NCBI RefSeq assembly: GCF_002237645.1
Contig: NZ_MJUZ01000048.1
Location: 115,676 to 179,675 of the forward strand
DNA length: 64,000 nucleotides
Origin: Desulfovibrio sp. MES5
GTDB taxonomy: Bacteria > Desulfobacterota > Desulfovibrionia > Desulfovibrionales > Desulfovibrionaceae
Direction: 5' to 3'
Both the position numbers and the translations under genes were made by a program. The notes under the pieces are model-generated. The model saw only the letters and a program-made list of their open reading frames with translations, did not search any database and was not told the DNA's origin. Below are positions 1 through 8,603 of the stretch, piece by piece (the stretch's first letter is position 1; the number at the start of each line of letters is the position of its first letter).

Positions 1-1476
1 GTCCAGGGCAAGGCATCTTCGCAGGCGGAAGCCAGCAAGATCATGCACTCCTCCAGCGCGGACTACGCCGTGTGGGGATCGGTCAATGTGGTTGGCAATG
101 ACTGCACCATCGAAGTCAACAGCGTGGACAAAGCCGGAAAAACCTGGAGCAAGACTGCCCAGAGTTCCGTGAGCGGTCTGACTGGCACTGTGCAGAACCT
201 CAGTGCGGCCCTGGGCCAGGAAGTGTTCGGCATCGCCAGCGTGCGCGCTCCCGGCAGTACGGCGGCCTCCGGCCCCCGTGGCTCGGTGGCCCCCGGCGGC
301 GACATCATCGCCAATGAAACGGGCCAGCAGCAGGTCTACCTGAACCCGCAGTTCCGCTATCAGGGCGCCGGTTCCGGCGACGGCTCGCGCCTGCGCAGCC
401 AGCGTCTGCCCTACACCATGGTGGGCATGCTGGTGGGCGACTTCAACGGCGACGGCAAGAACGAAATCTGCGTGATGAGCGACAACCATCTGCGCATCTA
501 TTCCTGGGACGGCACAAGCCAGCTCAAGCTGCTGGGCGAAACCCTTGTTTCGCGCTCCAACCAGAACTTCTCTATGCGGGCCATCGACCTCAACCGCGAC
601 GGCGCCATGGATATTGTGGTTTCCACCTTCGAAAGCGAAAGCAACCGTCCTTACAGCTATTTCTTCAGCTTCAAGGGCAACAAGTTTACGCAGGTAGCAG
701 AGCGCATCCCCTACTTCGTAAGCGTGCTGCGCGTGCCGCCCACCTTTGCGCCTACCCTCGTGGGTCAGGGATGGGATTCACTCAAGCTTTTTGCCCCCGG
801 CGTCTACACCATGGTGAAGACCAGCGGCAAATACTCCTTCGGTTCTCGGCTTGACCTGCCCACAGGGGCCACTGTCTATAACGTGACATGGCTGCCCGGC
901 GGCAAGAGCGGCAAGGGCGAACAGCTCATCATGCTGACTGACGACGAACGCCTCAAGGTCTTCCAGGGCAACGGCAATACGCTTGTCCATACCACCATGG
1001 AGCGCTTCTCCGGTTCGGCCACCGGCATGGACCACTACAAGGGCATGCCCGGCCTCGGCGTAGACAAGAACTACCAGCTGCCCAGCAAGTACTATGCGCC
1101 TATGAACCTTATCGCTGCCGATATCGGCCACACCGGCGAGTACACCCTGCTGATCAACAAGCCCATATCCACGGCTTCGCAGATATTCGACCGCTACCGC
1201 TACTTCCCGCAGGGCGAAATTCACGCCCTGTACTGGGACGGCGTGGGCCTTGGCCTCAAGTGGAAGACGCGCCGCATCCGTGGTTCCGTGGCGGCTGTGG
1301 ATCTGGCTGACGTCACCAATAAAGGCACCCTTGATCTTGTGGTGGGGCTGAATACTTCGCCGGATCTCGGCGTGGGCAGCCGCCAGTGCATGATCACGGC
1401 CTATCCGCTGGACGTTTCGGCCACAGACCCCAATGTGCCGGCTGATATGAGCGACTTTGAAGTGAGCCCCAACTAG
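1..1476 (+). CDS. FG-GAP/VCBS repeat protein, 5'-truncated by window edge
   Basis: The frame is open from base 1, so the true start and any signal peptide lie upstream; 491 residues are visible. The first visible part (about residues 10-75) alternates short strands and resembles the TolB-like N-terminal domain found in some periplasmic proteins, but this is a loose match. The middle carries calcium-loop motifs of FG-GAP/VCBS beta-propeller blades: DFNGDGKNEI near residue 147, DLNRDGAMDI near residue 197, and a weaker ADVTNKGTLDLVVG near the C-terminus. A secreted or periplasmic beta-propeller protein is likely; ligand and role are unknown. A repeat-family hairpin starts inside its stop codon region. 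Confidence 0.75.
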   Translation, partial: VQGKASSQAEASKIMHSSSADYAVWGSVNVVGNDCTIEVNSVDKAGKTWSKTAQSSVSGLTGTVQNLSAALGQEVFGIASVRAPGSTAASGPRGSVAPGGDIIANETGQQQVYLNPQFRYQGAGSGDGSRLRSQRLPYTMVGMLVGDFNGDGKNEICVMSDNHLRIYSWDGTSQLKLLGETLVSRSNQNFSMRAIDLNRDGAMDIVVSTFESESNRPYSYFFSFKGNKFTQVAERIPYFVSVLRVPPTFAPTLVGQGWDSLKLFAPGVYTMVKTSGKYSFGSRLDLPTGATVYNVTWLPGGKSGKGEQLIMLTDDERLKVFQGNGNTLVHTTMERFSGSATGMDHYKGMPGLGVDKNYQLPSKYYAPMNLIAADIGHTGEYTLLINKPISTASQIFDRYRYFPQGEIHALYWDGVGLGLKWKTRRIRGSVAAVDLADVTNKGTLDLVVGLNTSPDLGVGSRQCMITAYPLDVSATDPNVPADMSDFEVSPN

Positions 1477-1625
1477 AGCATTTAAGCGTTGAAAAAAGTT
1501 ACATGCTCTGATGCTGCACGAGAGTGCGGCGCGCCATAACGAGGCGTGGATTCAGCCGAAAATCGGATTTTTTCGGCTGAATGACAGGTTGAAATGTGAA
1601 GCATTTCAAGTGGTAAATGCTCTAG
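1475..1625 (+). repeat. Dispersed 'agagca' repeat, copy F0
   Basis: Starts at the stop codon of the FG-GAP gene with a 35-nt box bounded by AGAGCAT and ATGCTCT arms, and ends with a segment (AAGCATTTCAAGTGGTAAA, then TGCTCTA) shared with copies at 17698 and 51507. The middle differs from those copies and contains its own hairpin (ATTCAGCCGAAAA / TTTTTTCGGCTGAAT). Confidence 0.6.
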
Positions 1626-1637
1626 ATAACGTCGGGC

Positions 1638-1710
1638 GCGGACAGCCCGCCGCAGATCGCGAGGGCTGTCCGCCCCTGGCAAAGCCCCTTTTTCGGGGCT
1701 TTGCTTTTTC
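1638..1710 (+). terminator. Tandem hairpins, intrinsic terminator before purD
   Basis: Two hairpins follow each other. The first has an 11-bp perfect stem (GCGGACAGCCC at 1638-1648 with its complement at 1663-1673). The second has a 10-bp perfect stem, GCAAAGCCCC at 1679-1688 pairing with 1695-1704, followed by TTTTTC. The second is a classical rho-independent terminator ending transcription of the FG-GAP gene 24 bases before purD. Confidence 0.8.
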
Positions 1711-1734
1711 ATCAGTACACGGCAAGGAGACGGC

Positions 1735-3021
1735 ATGCGCATCCTGGTGATTGGTTCCGGTGGGCGGGAACACGCCCTGGTCTGGAAATTCATGCAAAGC
1801 CCCGGCGTGAAGGCGGTCTTCGCCGCGCCCGGCAATGGGGGAACCAGCAGGGAGGGCGCGGTCAATGTGCCTGTTTCTGTTGACGACCTGGACGGGCTGG
1901 TGGCCCTGGCGCGCAAGGAAAAGATCGATCTTGTGGTGCCCGGCCCGGAACTTCCCCTGACTCTGGGCATTACCGACCGCATGCGCGAAGCGGGCATAGC
2001 CTGTTTTGGCCCCGACAGTTACGGCGCTAAGCTCGAAGGCAGCAAGGCCTTTGCCAAGGAAATCATGGCCAGGGCCCATGTGCCCACCGCGCACTGCACC
2101 GTGTTCAGCGATGTGGAAATGGCCAAGAACCATGTGGCCAAGGTGGGCGCTCCGCTGGTGGTCAAGGCCGACGGCCTGGCCGCTGGCAAAGGCGTCATCA
2201 TGGCGGGCGACTCGCAGGAGGCCCTGCAGGCCATTGACGACATCATGAGCGCCAGGGCCTTTGGCTCTGCGGGCGACCTCGTGGTGCTGGAAGAATGCCT
2301 TGTGGGTGAGGAAGCCTCCTTTCTGTGCCTGTGCGATGGCGAACGCGCCGTGCCGCTGCCCTCGGCCCAGGACCACAAGCGTGTCTTCGACAACGACGAA
2401 GGTCCCAATACTGGAGGCATGGGCGCGTACAGCCCCGCTCCCGTTCTGCCCGACGACATGCTGGAGGAAATGGCCGACCTCACCGTGCGGCCCATCCTGC
2501 GCGAGCTCGCCAAGGACGGCCACCCCTTTGTGGGCGTGCTGTATGCCGGGCTGATGATGACCGCCGACGGCCCCAAGGTGCTGGAGTACAACGTGCGCTT
2601 CGGCGATCCGGAATGCCAGCCCATGCTCATGCGGCTTGAGGGCGATCTGCCCCGTATCATGCTGGACTGCGTCGCGGGCAAGCTTGATCCCACCAGCATC
2701 GGGCAGAGCGCCAAGACGGCTCTGGGCGTGGTCATGACCGCAGAAGGCTACCCCGGCGCGTACACCAGGGGCGTGTCCATTACCGGCATCAGCGAAGCGG
2801 ACGCGCTGCCCGGCGTAAAGGTTTTTCACAGCGGCACAACCATCAAGGATGGCGCGCTGGTCTCCAACGGGGGCCGCGTGCTTTGCGTGACGGCCTTGGG
2901 AGATGACCTCGAGGACGCGCAACGGGCCGCTTATGGGGGTGTTGAAAAAATTCGCATGGACGGCGGCTTTTACCGCAAGGATATAGGGCAGAAGGGCATT
3001 AACCGGCTGAAAGACAAGTAA
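1735..3021 (+). CDS. purD: Phosphoribosylamine--glycine ligase
   Basis: Cytoplasmic ATP-grasp enzyme joining glycine to 5-phosphoribosylamine to form GAR, the second step of de novo purine synthesis. The 428-residue product has the usual family length. Visible motifs are GSGGREHAL at residues 8-16, the ATP-grasp segment VKADGLAAGKGV near 143, NTGGMGAYSPAPV, and the metal-binding EYNVRFGDPECQ near 285. The ATG is preceded by AAGGAG at good spacing. A terminator precedes it, so it probably has its own promoter. purE follows on the same strand after a palindromic repeat, so the two may or may not be cotranscribed. Confidence 0.97.
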   Translation: MRILVIGSGGREHALVWKFMQSPGVKAVFAAPGNGGTSREGAVNVPVSVDDLDGLVALARKEKIDLVVPGPELPLTLGITDRMREAGIACFGPDSYGAKLEGSKAFAKEIMARAHVPTAHCTVFSDVEMAKNHVAKVGAPLVVKADGLAAGKGVIMAGDSQEALQAIDDIMSARAFGSAGDLVVLEECLVGEEASFLCLCDGERAVPLPSAQDHKRVFDNDEGPNTGGMGAYSPAPVLPDDMLEEMADLTVRPILRELAKDGHPFVGVLYAGLMMTADGPKVLEYNVRFGDPECQPMLMRLEGDLPRIMLDCVAGKLDPTSIGQSAKTALGVVMTAEGYPGAYTRGVSITGISEADALPGVKVFHSGTTIKDGALVSNGGRVLCVTALGDDLEDAQRAAYGGVEKIRMDGGFYRKDIGQKGINRLKDK

Positions 3022-3077
3022 GCCCGCAGCCGGCAGAGCATGTTCACATAGAGCGCTTTTATCCTGAAGGCGCTCTG

Positions 3078-3234
3078 GGGAAACGCTGATTTATTCCGTT
3101 TGGCGGCGTTGCTTCACTTTTTTTGAAACAGTCGAGGACGGAAGAGCCCACGCCTGCTTCAAAAAAAAGATCGCGCCTTGCCAAATGAAACAACTGCGCG
3201 TTTCCAACAGGTTCTTTAATCAGTGTTTTCTTAG
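3078..3234 (+). repeat. Palindromic MITE-like repeat, copy A
   Basis: About 157 bp running from GGGAAACGCTGATTTA to TTAATCAGTGTTTTCTTAG. The two ends are imperfect inverted repeats of each other, and inner parts (CCGTTTGGCGGCG against CGCGCCTTGCCAAATG) also pair, so the whole can fold into one long hairpin. Further copies lie at 30355-30510 (same strand) and 18144-18299 (opposite strand). This copy is 56 bases past purD, after a small hairpin at 3050-3076. No ORF of its own. Confidence 0.8.
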
Positions 3235-3272
3235 ATTACCCCCGGCCCAGAGCCGGATACAGAGGATACGAC

Positions 3273-3770
3273 ATGGCGCAAGTGGTCATATTGATGGGAT
3301 CGCAGTCTGATGAAGACAAGGTTAGCCCCTGTGTTGAAGTGCTGAAAAGTCTTGGGATAAGCTGCTTCATCACGGTCAGCTCCGCCCACCGCACTCCCGA
3401 GCGCACAGAAAAGCTGGTGAGCGAGCACGAAGCCGCAGGCGCGCAGGTGTTCATCTGCGCTGCGGGCATGGCGGCGCATCTGGCCGGGGCTGTGGCCGCG
3501 CGCACCACGCGCCCGGTCATCGGCATTCCCGTATCCAGCGTGGCCCTTGGCGGCATGGACGCCCTGCTCGCCACGGTGCAGATGCCCCCAGGATTCCCTG
3601 TGGCCACCGTGGCTCTGGACAAGGCCGGAGCGCGCAACGCCGCCTGGCTTGCCGCCCAGATTCTGGCCCTGTCTGATCCGGCTCTTGCCGACAGGATCAG
3701 CGCTGCCCGCGCAGCGATGCGGGCTGACGTGGAAAAGGTCGGGGAAGAAATCACCCGCAAATACGCCTGA
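3273..3770 (+). CDS. purE: N5-carboxyaminoimidazole ribonucleotide mutase
   Basis: Class I PurE, which converts N5-CAIR to CAIR in purine synthesis. The 165-residue product has family length. The phosphate-binding N-terminus reads [12 protein letters not shown] (GSQSD, where GSDSD is also common), followed by [10 protein letters not shown] with the catalytic His near residue 49, [14 protein letters not shown], and [22 protein letters not shown] split over the active-site loop. Class I PurE normally works with PurK; no purK is visible in the window. The gene follows purD with a palindromic repeat between. A G-rich terminator repeat lies about 95 bases downstream. Confidence 0.96.
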   Translation: MAQVVILMGSQSDEDKVSPCVEVLKSLGISCFITVSSAHRTPERTEKLVSEHEAAGAQVFICAAGMAAHLAGAVAARTTRPVIGIPVSSVALGGMDALLATVQMPPGFPVATVALDKAGARNAAWLAAQILALSDPALADRISAARAAMRADVEKVGEEITRKYA

Positions 3771-3865
3771 GTCGCAGCGCCGCCGGGCGCGTCCACCAGG
3801 TGATTCGCCGCTCTCTGCATCCAGAACGATGTCACGTTGAGAGCGCTGCCGCTTTGAAACACTTT

Positions 3866-3921
3866 GTGGGGGAGGGACCTTTTTGCATAAGGGTCTTCTC
3901 CCCCACGTCCCCATCCCCTAA
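3866..3921 (+). terminator. G-rich hairpin repeat T1, terminator-like
   Basis: Member of a dispersed family with consensus GTGGGGGAGGGACCCTTTT, a short loop, AAAAGGGTCCCTCCCCCAC, then a C-rich tail ending CCCCTAA. It lies downstream of purE and is oriented with it. A later independent hairpin (3967-4021) may back it up. Confidence 0.65.
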
Positions 3922-3966
3922 CATCTTTATTGGCTTACAACCACGTTGTTTAAGACCATACAGAAC

Positions 3967-4021
3967 GTCCGGCGTTACGGAAGGTGCCTCGCGGCACGCA
4001 GCTGTAACGCCGGACATTTTT
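3967..4021 (+). terminator. Intrinsic terminator downstream of purE
   Basis: A 12-bp perfect stem, GTCCGGCGTTAC at 3967-3978 with its complement at 4004-4015, enclosing a second 5-bp stem (GTGCC/GGCAC), followed by ATTTTT. Confidence 0.75.
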
Positions 4022-4601
4022 ATGCTGCAGTGTCAGCGCTATGTGCGGGCCTGCGCAGTGACGCCATGCCGCGTCTCCGCCGGTTCGGATGGGTAGCGAA
4101 GCTCGAGCAATTTAGTTTGAAGTGCTCTGGCGGCTGCGGGAGCAGGGATAGCTGCGCGGGCAAAAACCGTCAGGCCACTGTGGCGGGCTGCAGGGTGATG
4201 GGGGCGGGGCATACGGAGTCTGCCAGGTGGTTTGTCGCAGCCCGGCACGCCAAAAACGAACCACCGCACAAGGCGGGCCGTAACCATGCTGGCTCGGGTT
4301 TTGCCAAAGGCTTTTCGGGCCGTTTCCGAACCAGGTTTTCCAGGTCAGACTTTTCGGGCCAGACTTTTCAGACCAGCTATGGAATACTATTCTCTTGCAA
4401 AAATAGTACGGCTATTGATAATGGTTAGGTTATATTATGGGGCAATCCATTGCACCTGCCGTGCGGAGCCTCATGTCAACTACATGTTTTTAATGATTTT
4501 TTATAAAAATCCTGATGCCGAAAAAATATAATACTACATAATTTTTGTTTGCGGTCTATTCTATCCTCTGGCGACACAGCACAATCATCACAGGAGGCAA
4601 A
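4022..4601. other. AT-rich gene-free region upstream of subtilase autotransporter
   Basis: No convincing gene. Around 4104-4143 there is a fragment of the repeat family that also flanks sdaA (CTCTGGCGGCTGCGGGAGCAG). From about 4370 to 4600 base composition turns clearly AT-rich compared with the rest of the window, which fits a promoter region of imported DNA. TTGCAA followed 16 bases later by GATAAT near 4390-4420 is a possible promoter but is not strong evidence. Confidence 0.4.
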
Positions 4602-7600
4602 ATGCTTTTACGCTTATGTGCTTGCCGTTCTCGCTATTTGGGCGCCATGCTCCAACTTCTGCTGCTCTTTATGTTGGCGTTATGTGTGCCGTCAAAAGTA
4701 AGCGCGTCAGGCGCTGACGGTTTTAAAACCGAAGAATACTGGAACAGCACAGGCCTGGACTTTATTCACGCCGCAGACGCCTATGCTTTAGGATACACCG
4801 GGGCAGGCATAACACTGGGAATTATTGATACTCCAGTGCTTTTCTCCCATCCCGAGATGGCTGGCAAGCTGGTTGAGGAGTATATGGGCATAGACCCGCG
4901 AACCGGGCAACCCTATATACCCGTATGGGAGCGAGACACGCACGGCAGCCATGTGGCGGGAATTATGGCGGCCCTGCGTGACGGCATAGGCATGCATGGC
5001 GTGGCCTTTGACGCCAGCCTGGTATCGGCGCCCTACCTGGGGTCTGATGAGAAGAACAAGTCAGTAAATTTGTTGATGCCAAATCTGGTTGAATTCTTCG
5101 CGTCGCGGCCAGAAGTTCGCATCATCAACAACAGCTGGGGCGGTTCGTATTACCCTTCCATTATGCCAGGGCATGACAATCCAACTCAAATCCGTAATGG
5201 ATTAGGAGAAGATTCAGTACTCGGCGCCGTTGCGGATCTGGCGTTGGATTACAATAAGGTTGCGGTATTTGCCGCTGGTAACGACACCCAGCAAGCACCG
5301 AGCATGGAGGGTGTATTGCCACGGTACATTCCGGAACTCAAATCCTGGATCAGCGTGATATCATTGGATATAGAGCAAATTTCAACTGCCACGGACGGCA
5401 CCCGCACCATCAGTCCGACCGGTGTTAGCTCGTTCAGCAATTTGGGTTCCACGGCGCAACTTTGGAGCGTATCCGCTCCTGGCAGCAGCATCAATTCACT
5501 CAATTCAGCTGATGGCGGGTATACGCTGATGGGCGGCACCAGCATGGCCGCGCCCTATGTGAGCGGCGTCCTGGGGCTGGTGCAGCAGGCTTTTCCCTGG
5601 ATGACGGGCAAACAGCTGGCCGATGCTGTTTTGACTACGGCTGACAATACCTTTGTTGCACCGACGCATCTTGTGCAGTTTGCCTCCGACAATAACGGGC
5701 GTCCTGATATGGTGGTTATTACCATTGTGGACAACGCTGTTCCCACACCCACGGATGCAACAATCGAGGATTGGATTGACGACGCCTACCCATTTCAGCC
5801 CGGGTTGAGGGCGATCCTGAAAGGCCTGTTAACTGATGGGAAGAAAGTCATCCAGGATCTGTCCAGAGAAGAAGCGTTTGGTCAGGGTCTGCTGGACGCG
5901 GGCAAGGCCGTGCGCGGCATCGCCCGGCTGGACGCCAACCGTATGACAGCCAACGATGTGGTGGCGCTGCCGGAGCTTGGCCTGGGAAAGCAGGCTCTGG
6001 AAACATTTGACACCCAGGGTTACGTTGCTGAATTCAGTAACGATATCACGCAAAGAGAATGGGAGGACACCTACCATCATGACGACTTCAAAAGTACCAT
6101 TGGCGTAGACGGCAAGGCACTGAATGGTTTGGACGTGGGCCTGCGCAAGACTGGCGCGGGTTTGCTGGTTCTCAGCGGAACAAATATTTATAAAGGCGCT
6201 ACAGTGGTGGACGGCGGCGGTCTGGCCATCAGCAAGAGGACCGACGGTACTGGCGGCATACTGCAAAAGAGTAGCGTGCTCGTGCGTCAGGGCGGCACGT
6301 TGCTGGGTGACGGCGAGATACAGCAGCGTGTCGTCAATTCCGGAACGGTGGCCCCAGGCTATCGCGGACTGACGCTTACGGTGCACGACTATACCCAGAA
6401 TGCCGACGGGACACTGCAAATAGGCATTACCGCCGACAAGCGGTATTCCGTCCTCAGCGCGGACAGTGCGGATATCAATGGTGCGCTGCGCTTTTCTCCC
6501 ACGCCGGGATTCTATGCAAACGGCTATGGCGTAAGCGTCAACAGCGTGCAGGCGACAAGCCTCAGTGGCAATTTTGACAGTGTGGGCATGGCCTCTGCTT
6601 CTCCCACTCTCGGTTTCAATGTCGTCTCAAGCAGCACCGTGGGCGCGGCCTCAGTAACACAGCAACGTGCGTATAACGCCTACAGCCGTTATGCCGACAG
6701 CGCCACTACTTCCAGCATGGGTCGGGCTCTTTATCTGTTGGCTGATCAGGCCACGGGCGACATGCAAAACCTGTTTCAGGCGTTGGACTGGACCGATGCC
6801 TCCGGAAGTGGCGTTGCTCCAGCCATGCAGCAACTGAGCCCCAGCAGTTACGATGCCGTGGCGCGGGCGGGTCTTGAGGCGCAGCGTCAGCTCAATCTGC
6901 TTCTGGTGCAGCGCTTTCTGGGCGGCAGCGCTCCATTGGCCGGAGCAAGCGGCTCTGGCATGTCCAGTGGGGACGCGGCTTCCGGCTGGCAGGCCTGGGC
7001 ATTGCCATTCGGCAGCTACAGCAACATGAACGCCAACAGCGGTTCGGCGGGTTTCACCTCATCCGGCGCGGGGCTGGCCCTTGGCGTTGACCGCCAGTGG
7101 GACAGCGGCCTTACCGCAGGATTGGATGTGGCGATTTCTGGCCGCCGCGCCTACGTGCATTATGCGGGTGAAGCCAATGCCAAAACCCTTGCCGCGTCTG
7201 TGGGCGGGCACGTCCACTTCAAGCCGAACTGGTGGGACGGCGGGTATATTATGGGCATGGCCCGTGTGGGTTTTGAAGACGTCAGCATGAAGCGCACGGT
7301 CAATTTCAATGGTTACCTGCGCAATCATGACAGCCGCTGGACAGGGCTTACCACCGATGTTCTGGCAGGCGGCGGCAAGGACTGGGGCTGGACAACAGCC
7401 TGGGGGGGCGTGGAAGCCGGGCCGCTGGCCTGGCTTGAGTACAGCCTGAGTTCACGGCCTGGCTTTACAGAAGGCGGGGCGGGCGCGTCGGCCCTCAAGC
7501 TGGACGCGGCTGCTTATGACAGCCTTTCTTCGGTATTGGGCGCACATGTGAGCCTTGCGCGCACGCTGGAAAACGGCACCAAGCTTTCGTGGGATACGCT

Positions 7601-7841
7601 GGCCGGTTGGCGGCACTACTGGCTTGACGGAACATTTAACAGTGATGCCAGTTTCAAGGGATACGGGACAGGTTTTGAGAGCCAGTCAGACATTCCGGGG
7701 CGCGACGCCATGCTGGTTCAGACCGGCTTGCGGGCGACCCATGCCAGCGGCTTTTTCGCGCAGGTGGCGCTTGGCGCGGAATTTTTCCGTTCGCACAGTT
7801 CCTCTTGTTCCGGAGGCATCAGCCTTGGGCTGGAATTCTAG
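4602..7841 (+). CDS. Subtilisin-family (S8) serine protease autotransporter
   Basis: A 1079-residue type Va secreted protein. I chose the ATG at 4602 because AGGAGG sits 5 bases upstream; an in-frame TTG at 4545 lacks such a site. Residues 1-36 form a signal peptide with a long hydrophobic run. The S8 domain shows Asp76 (LGIIDTPV), His114 (DTHGSHVAG), oxyanion Asn227 (FAAGND) and Ser314 (GGTSMAAP), so the triad is intact. A linker near residue 500-620 has the autotransporter-associated strand repeat (GLLVLSGTNIYKGATVV). The last 290 or so residues form the beta-barrel ending GLEF with the terminal Phe. Likely cleaves itself or other surface proteins; substrate unknown. AT-rich flank suggests horizontal origin. 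Confidence 0.93.
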   Translation: MLLRLCACRSRYLGAMLQLLLLFMLALCVPSKVSASGADGFKTEEYWNSTGLDFIHAADAYALGYTGAGITLGIIDTPVLFSHPEMAGKLVEEYMGIDPRTGQPYIPVWERDTHGSHVAGIMAALRDGIGMHGVAFDASLVSAPYLGSDEKNKSVNLLMPNLVEFFASRPEVRIINNSWGGSYYPSIMPGHDNPTQIRNGLGEDSVLGAVADLALDYNKVAVFAAGNDTQQAPSMEGVLPRYIPELKSWISVISLDIEQISTATDGTRTISPTGVSSFSNLGSTAQLWSVSAPGSSINSLNSADGGYTLMGGTSMAAPYVSGVLGLVQQAFPWMTGKQLADAVLTTADNTFVAPTHLVQFASDNNGRPDMVVITIVDNAVPTPTDATIEDWIDDAYPFQPGLRAILKGLLTDGKKVIQDLSREEAFGQGLLDAGKAVRGIARLDANRMTANDVVALPELGLGKQALETFDTQGYVAEFSNDITQREWEDTYHHDDFKSTIGVDGKALNGLDVGLRKTGAGLLVLSGTNIYKGATVVDGGGLAISKRTDGTGGILQKSSVLVRQGGTLLGDGEIQQRVVNSGTVAPGYRGLTLTVHDYTQNADGTLQIGITADKRYSVLSADSADINGALRFSPTPGFYANGYGVSVNSVQATSLSGNFDSVGMASASPTLGFNVVSSSTVGAASVTQQRAYNAYSRYADSATTSSMGRALYLLADQATGDMQNLFQALDWTDASGSGVAPAMQQLSPSSYDAVARAGLEAQRQLNLLLVQRFLGGSAPLAGASGSGMSSGDAASGWQAWALPFGSYSNMNANSGSAGFTSSGAGLALGVDRQWDSGLTAGLDVAISGRRAYVHYAGEANAKTLAASVGGHVHFKPNWWDGGYIMGMARVGFEDVSMKRTVNFNGYLRNHDSRWTGLTTDVLAGGGKDWGWTTAWGGVEAGPLAWLEYSLSSRPGFTEGGAGASALKLDAAAYDSLSSVLGAHVSLARTLENGTKLSWDTLAGWRHYWLDGTFNSDASFKGYGTGFESQSDIPGRDAMLVQTGLRATHASGFFAQVALGAEFFRSHSSSCSGGISLGLEF

Positions 7842-8028
7842 AGCAGCCCACCATTGAAGCTGGCTGGCCGCTCGCGGGGACGTTGAAAAATCGTCCCGTG
7901 AGCTGATTGCCGCACGGATGGGCCGCGTCTGCGCGTTCACGCCAAGCGTCCGCCCCGTTGAAGCAGTTTCAAAAAGATGGGGCTCTGGTGCGCATCGCGT
8001 CAGGGGCGGCAGCGCTGCAGAGCAAATA

Positions 8029-8062
8029 AAAAGGCCGCCGGGCACATGAACCGGCGGCCTTG
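8029..8062 (-). terminator. Intrinsic terminator between convergent genes
   Basis: An 11-bp perfect stem, AAGGCCGCCGG at 8031-8041 with its complement at 8051-8061. Read on the minus strand the stem is followed by TTTTTATTT, so it mainly ends the zinc-ribbon gene that stops at 8106; it may also stop leftward-facing transcription from the autotransporter. Confidence 0.75.
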
Positions 8063-8105
8063 TCTCGGGGCAGGTGGGGTATCCTGCCCTTTGTCTACGC
8101 ATTGT

Positions 8106-8411
8106 CTATGCATTGCCGAAATAGGGCGGACGGCGCGTCTGCGTGTCGCCGCTGACTCGGAAAATCTGGACAGTGTAGTGTCCAGTGCCGCCGCACGTGG
8201 GGCAGGCGTCCGTCACCAGCAGGCAGGACGCGTCCAGTTCCAGCGGGTCAATGCCCGCAATACCGAGAATATGTGTGGCCTTGCCCTGCTCCCACATAAC
8301 CGGCGAACCACAACGTCCGCACTCCACATAAAGAAGTTCAGGGTCATAACCCTTTCCAACAAGGGGGCCGCGCAGAGGTTCGGCAATGGCCTTGAGCGTG
8401 TTGTTATGCAT
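8106..8411 (-). CDS. Small zinc-ribbon protein of unknown function
   Basis: A 101-residue protein. The open frame extends far upstream, but the ATG at 8411 has GAGGGAGGGAA directly before it, and everything upstream is antisense to mutL. Two Cys pairs are visible, CGRC at about residues 31-34 and CPTC at 70-73, which would bind one zinc in a rubredoxin-like or zinc-ribbon knuckle. No signal peptide or membrane segment. It is divergent from mutL, sharing a 192-bp intergenic region. I do not recognise a named family; a small regulatory or metal-binding protein is possible. Confidence 0.75.
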   Translation of the reverse strand: MHNNTLKAIAEPLRGPLVGKGYDPELLYVECGRCGSPVMWEQGKATHILGIAGIDPLELDASCLLVTDACPTCGGTGHYTVQIFRVSGDTQTRRPPYFGNA

Positions 8412-8603
8412 TATTCCCTCCCTCAGGCCCCGGCGCACTTTGTCCGCGCGTATGGTCGCGGTTGCGGCGCGTCCTTTGAGCCTTACCTTCCATAGATAAG
8501 CACCTCTGGCTGCAAGGCAAGCCCCGTGGCGCATCCGGGCCCTGTTTTTTCTCGCGTGGCGGTGCGGCTTGCCATGCGCCAAACGGGCGTTTACAGTGGG
8601 ACC

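Noticed and set aside
1606..2922. Long minus-strand open frame opposite purD
   Set aside because: Shadow of the GC-rich purD coding strand; low-complexity His/Gly-rich translation without ribosome site or family motifs.
3946..4531. Two overlapping plus-strand open frames before the subtilase gene
   Set aside because: They run through a terminator hairpin and a repeat fragment and have no ribosome site or recognisable sequence.
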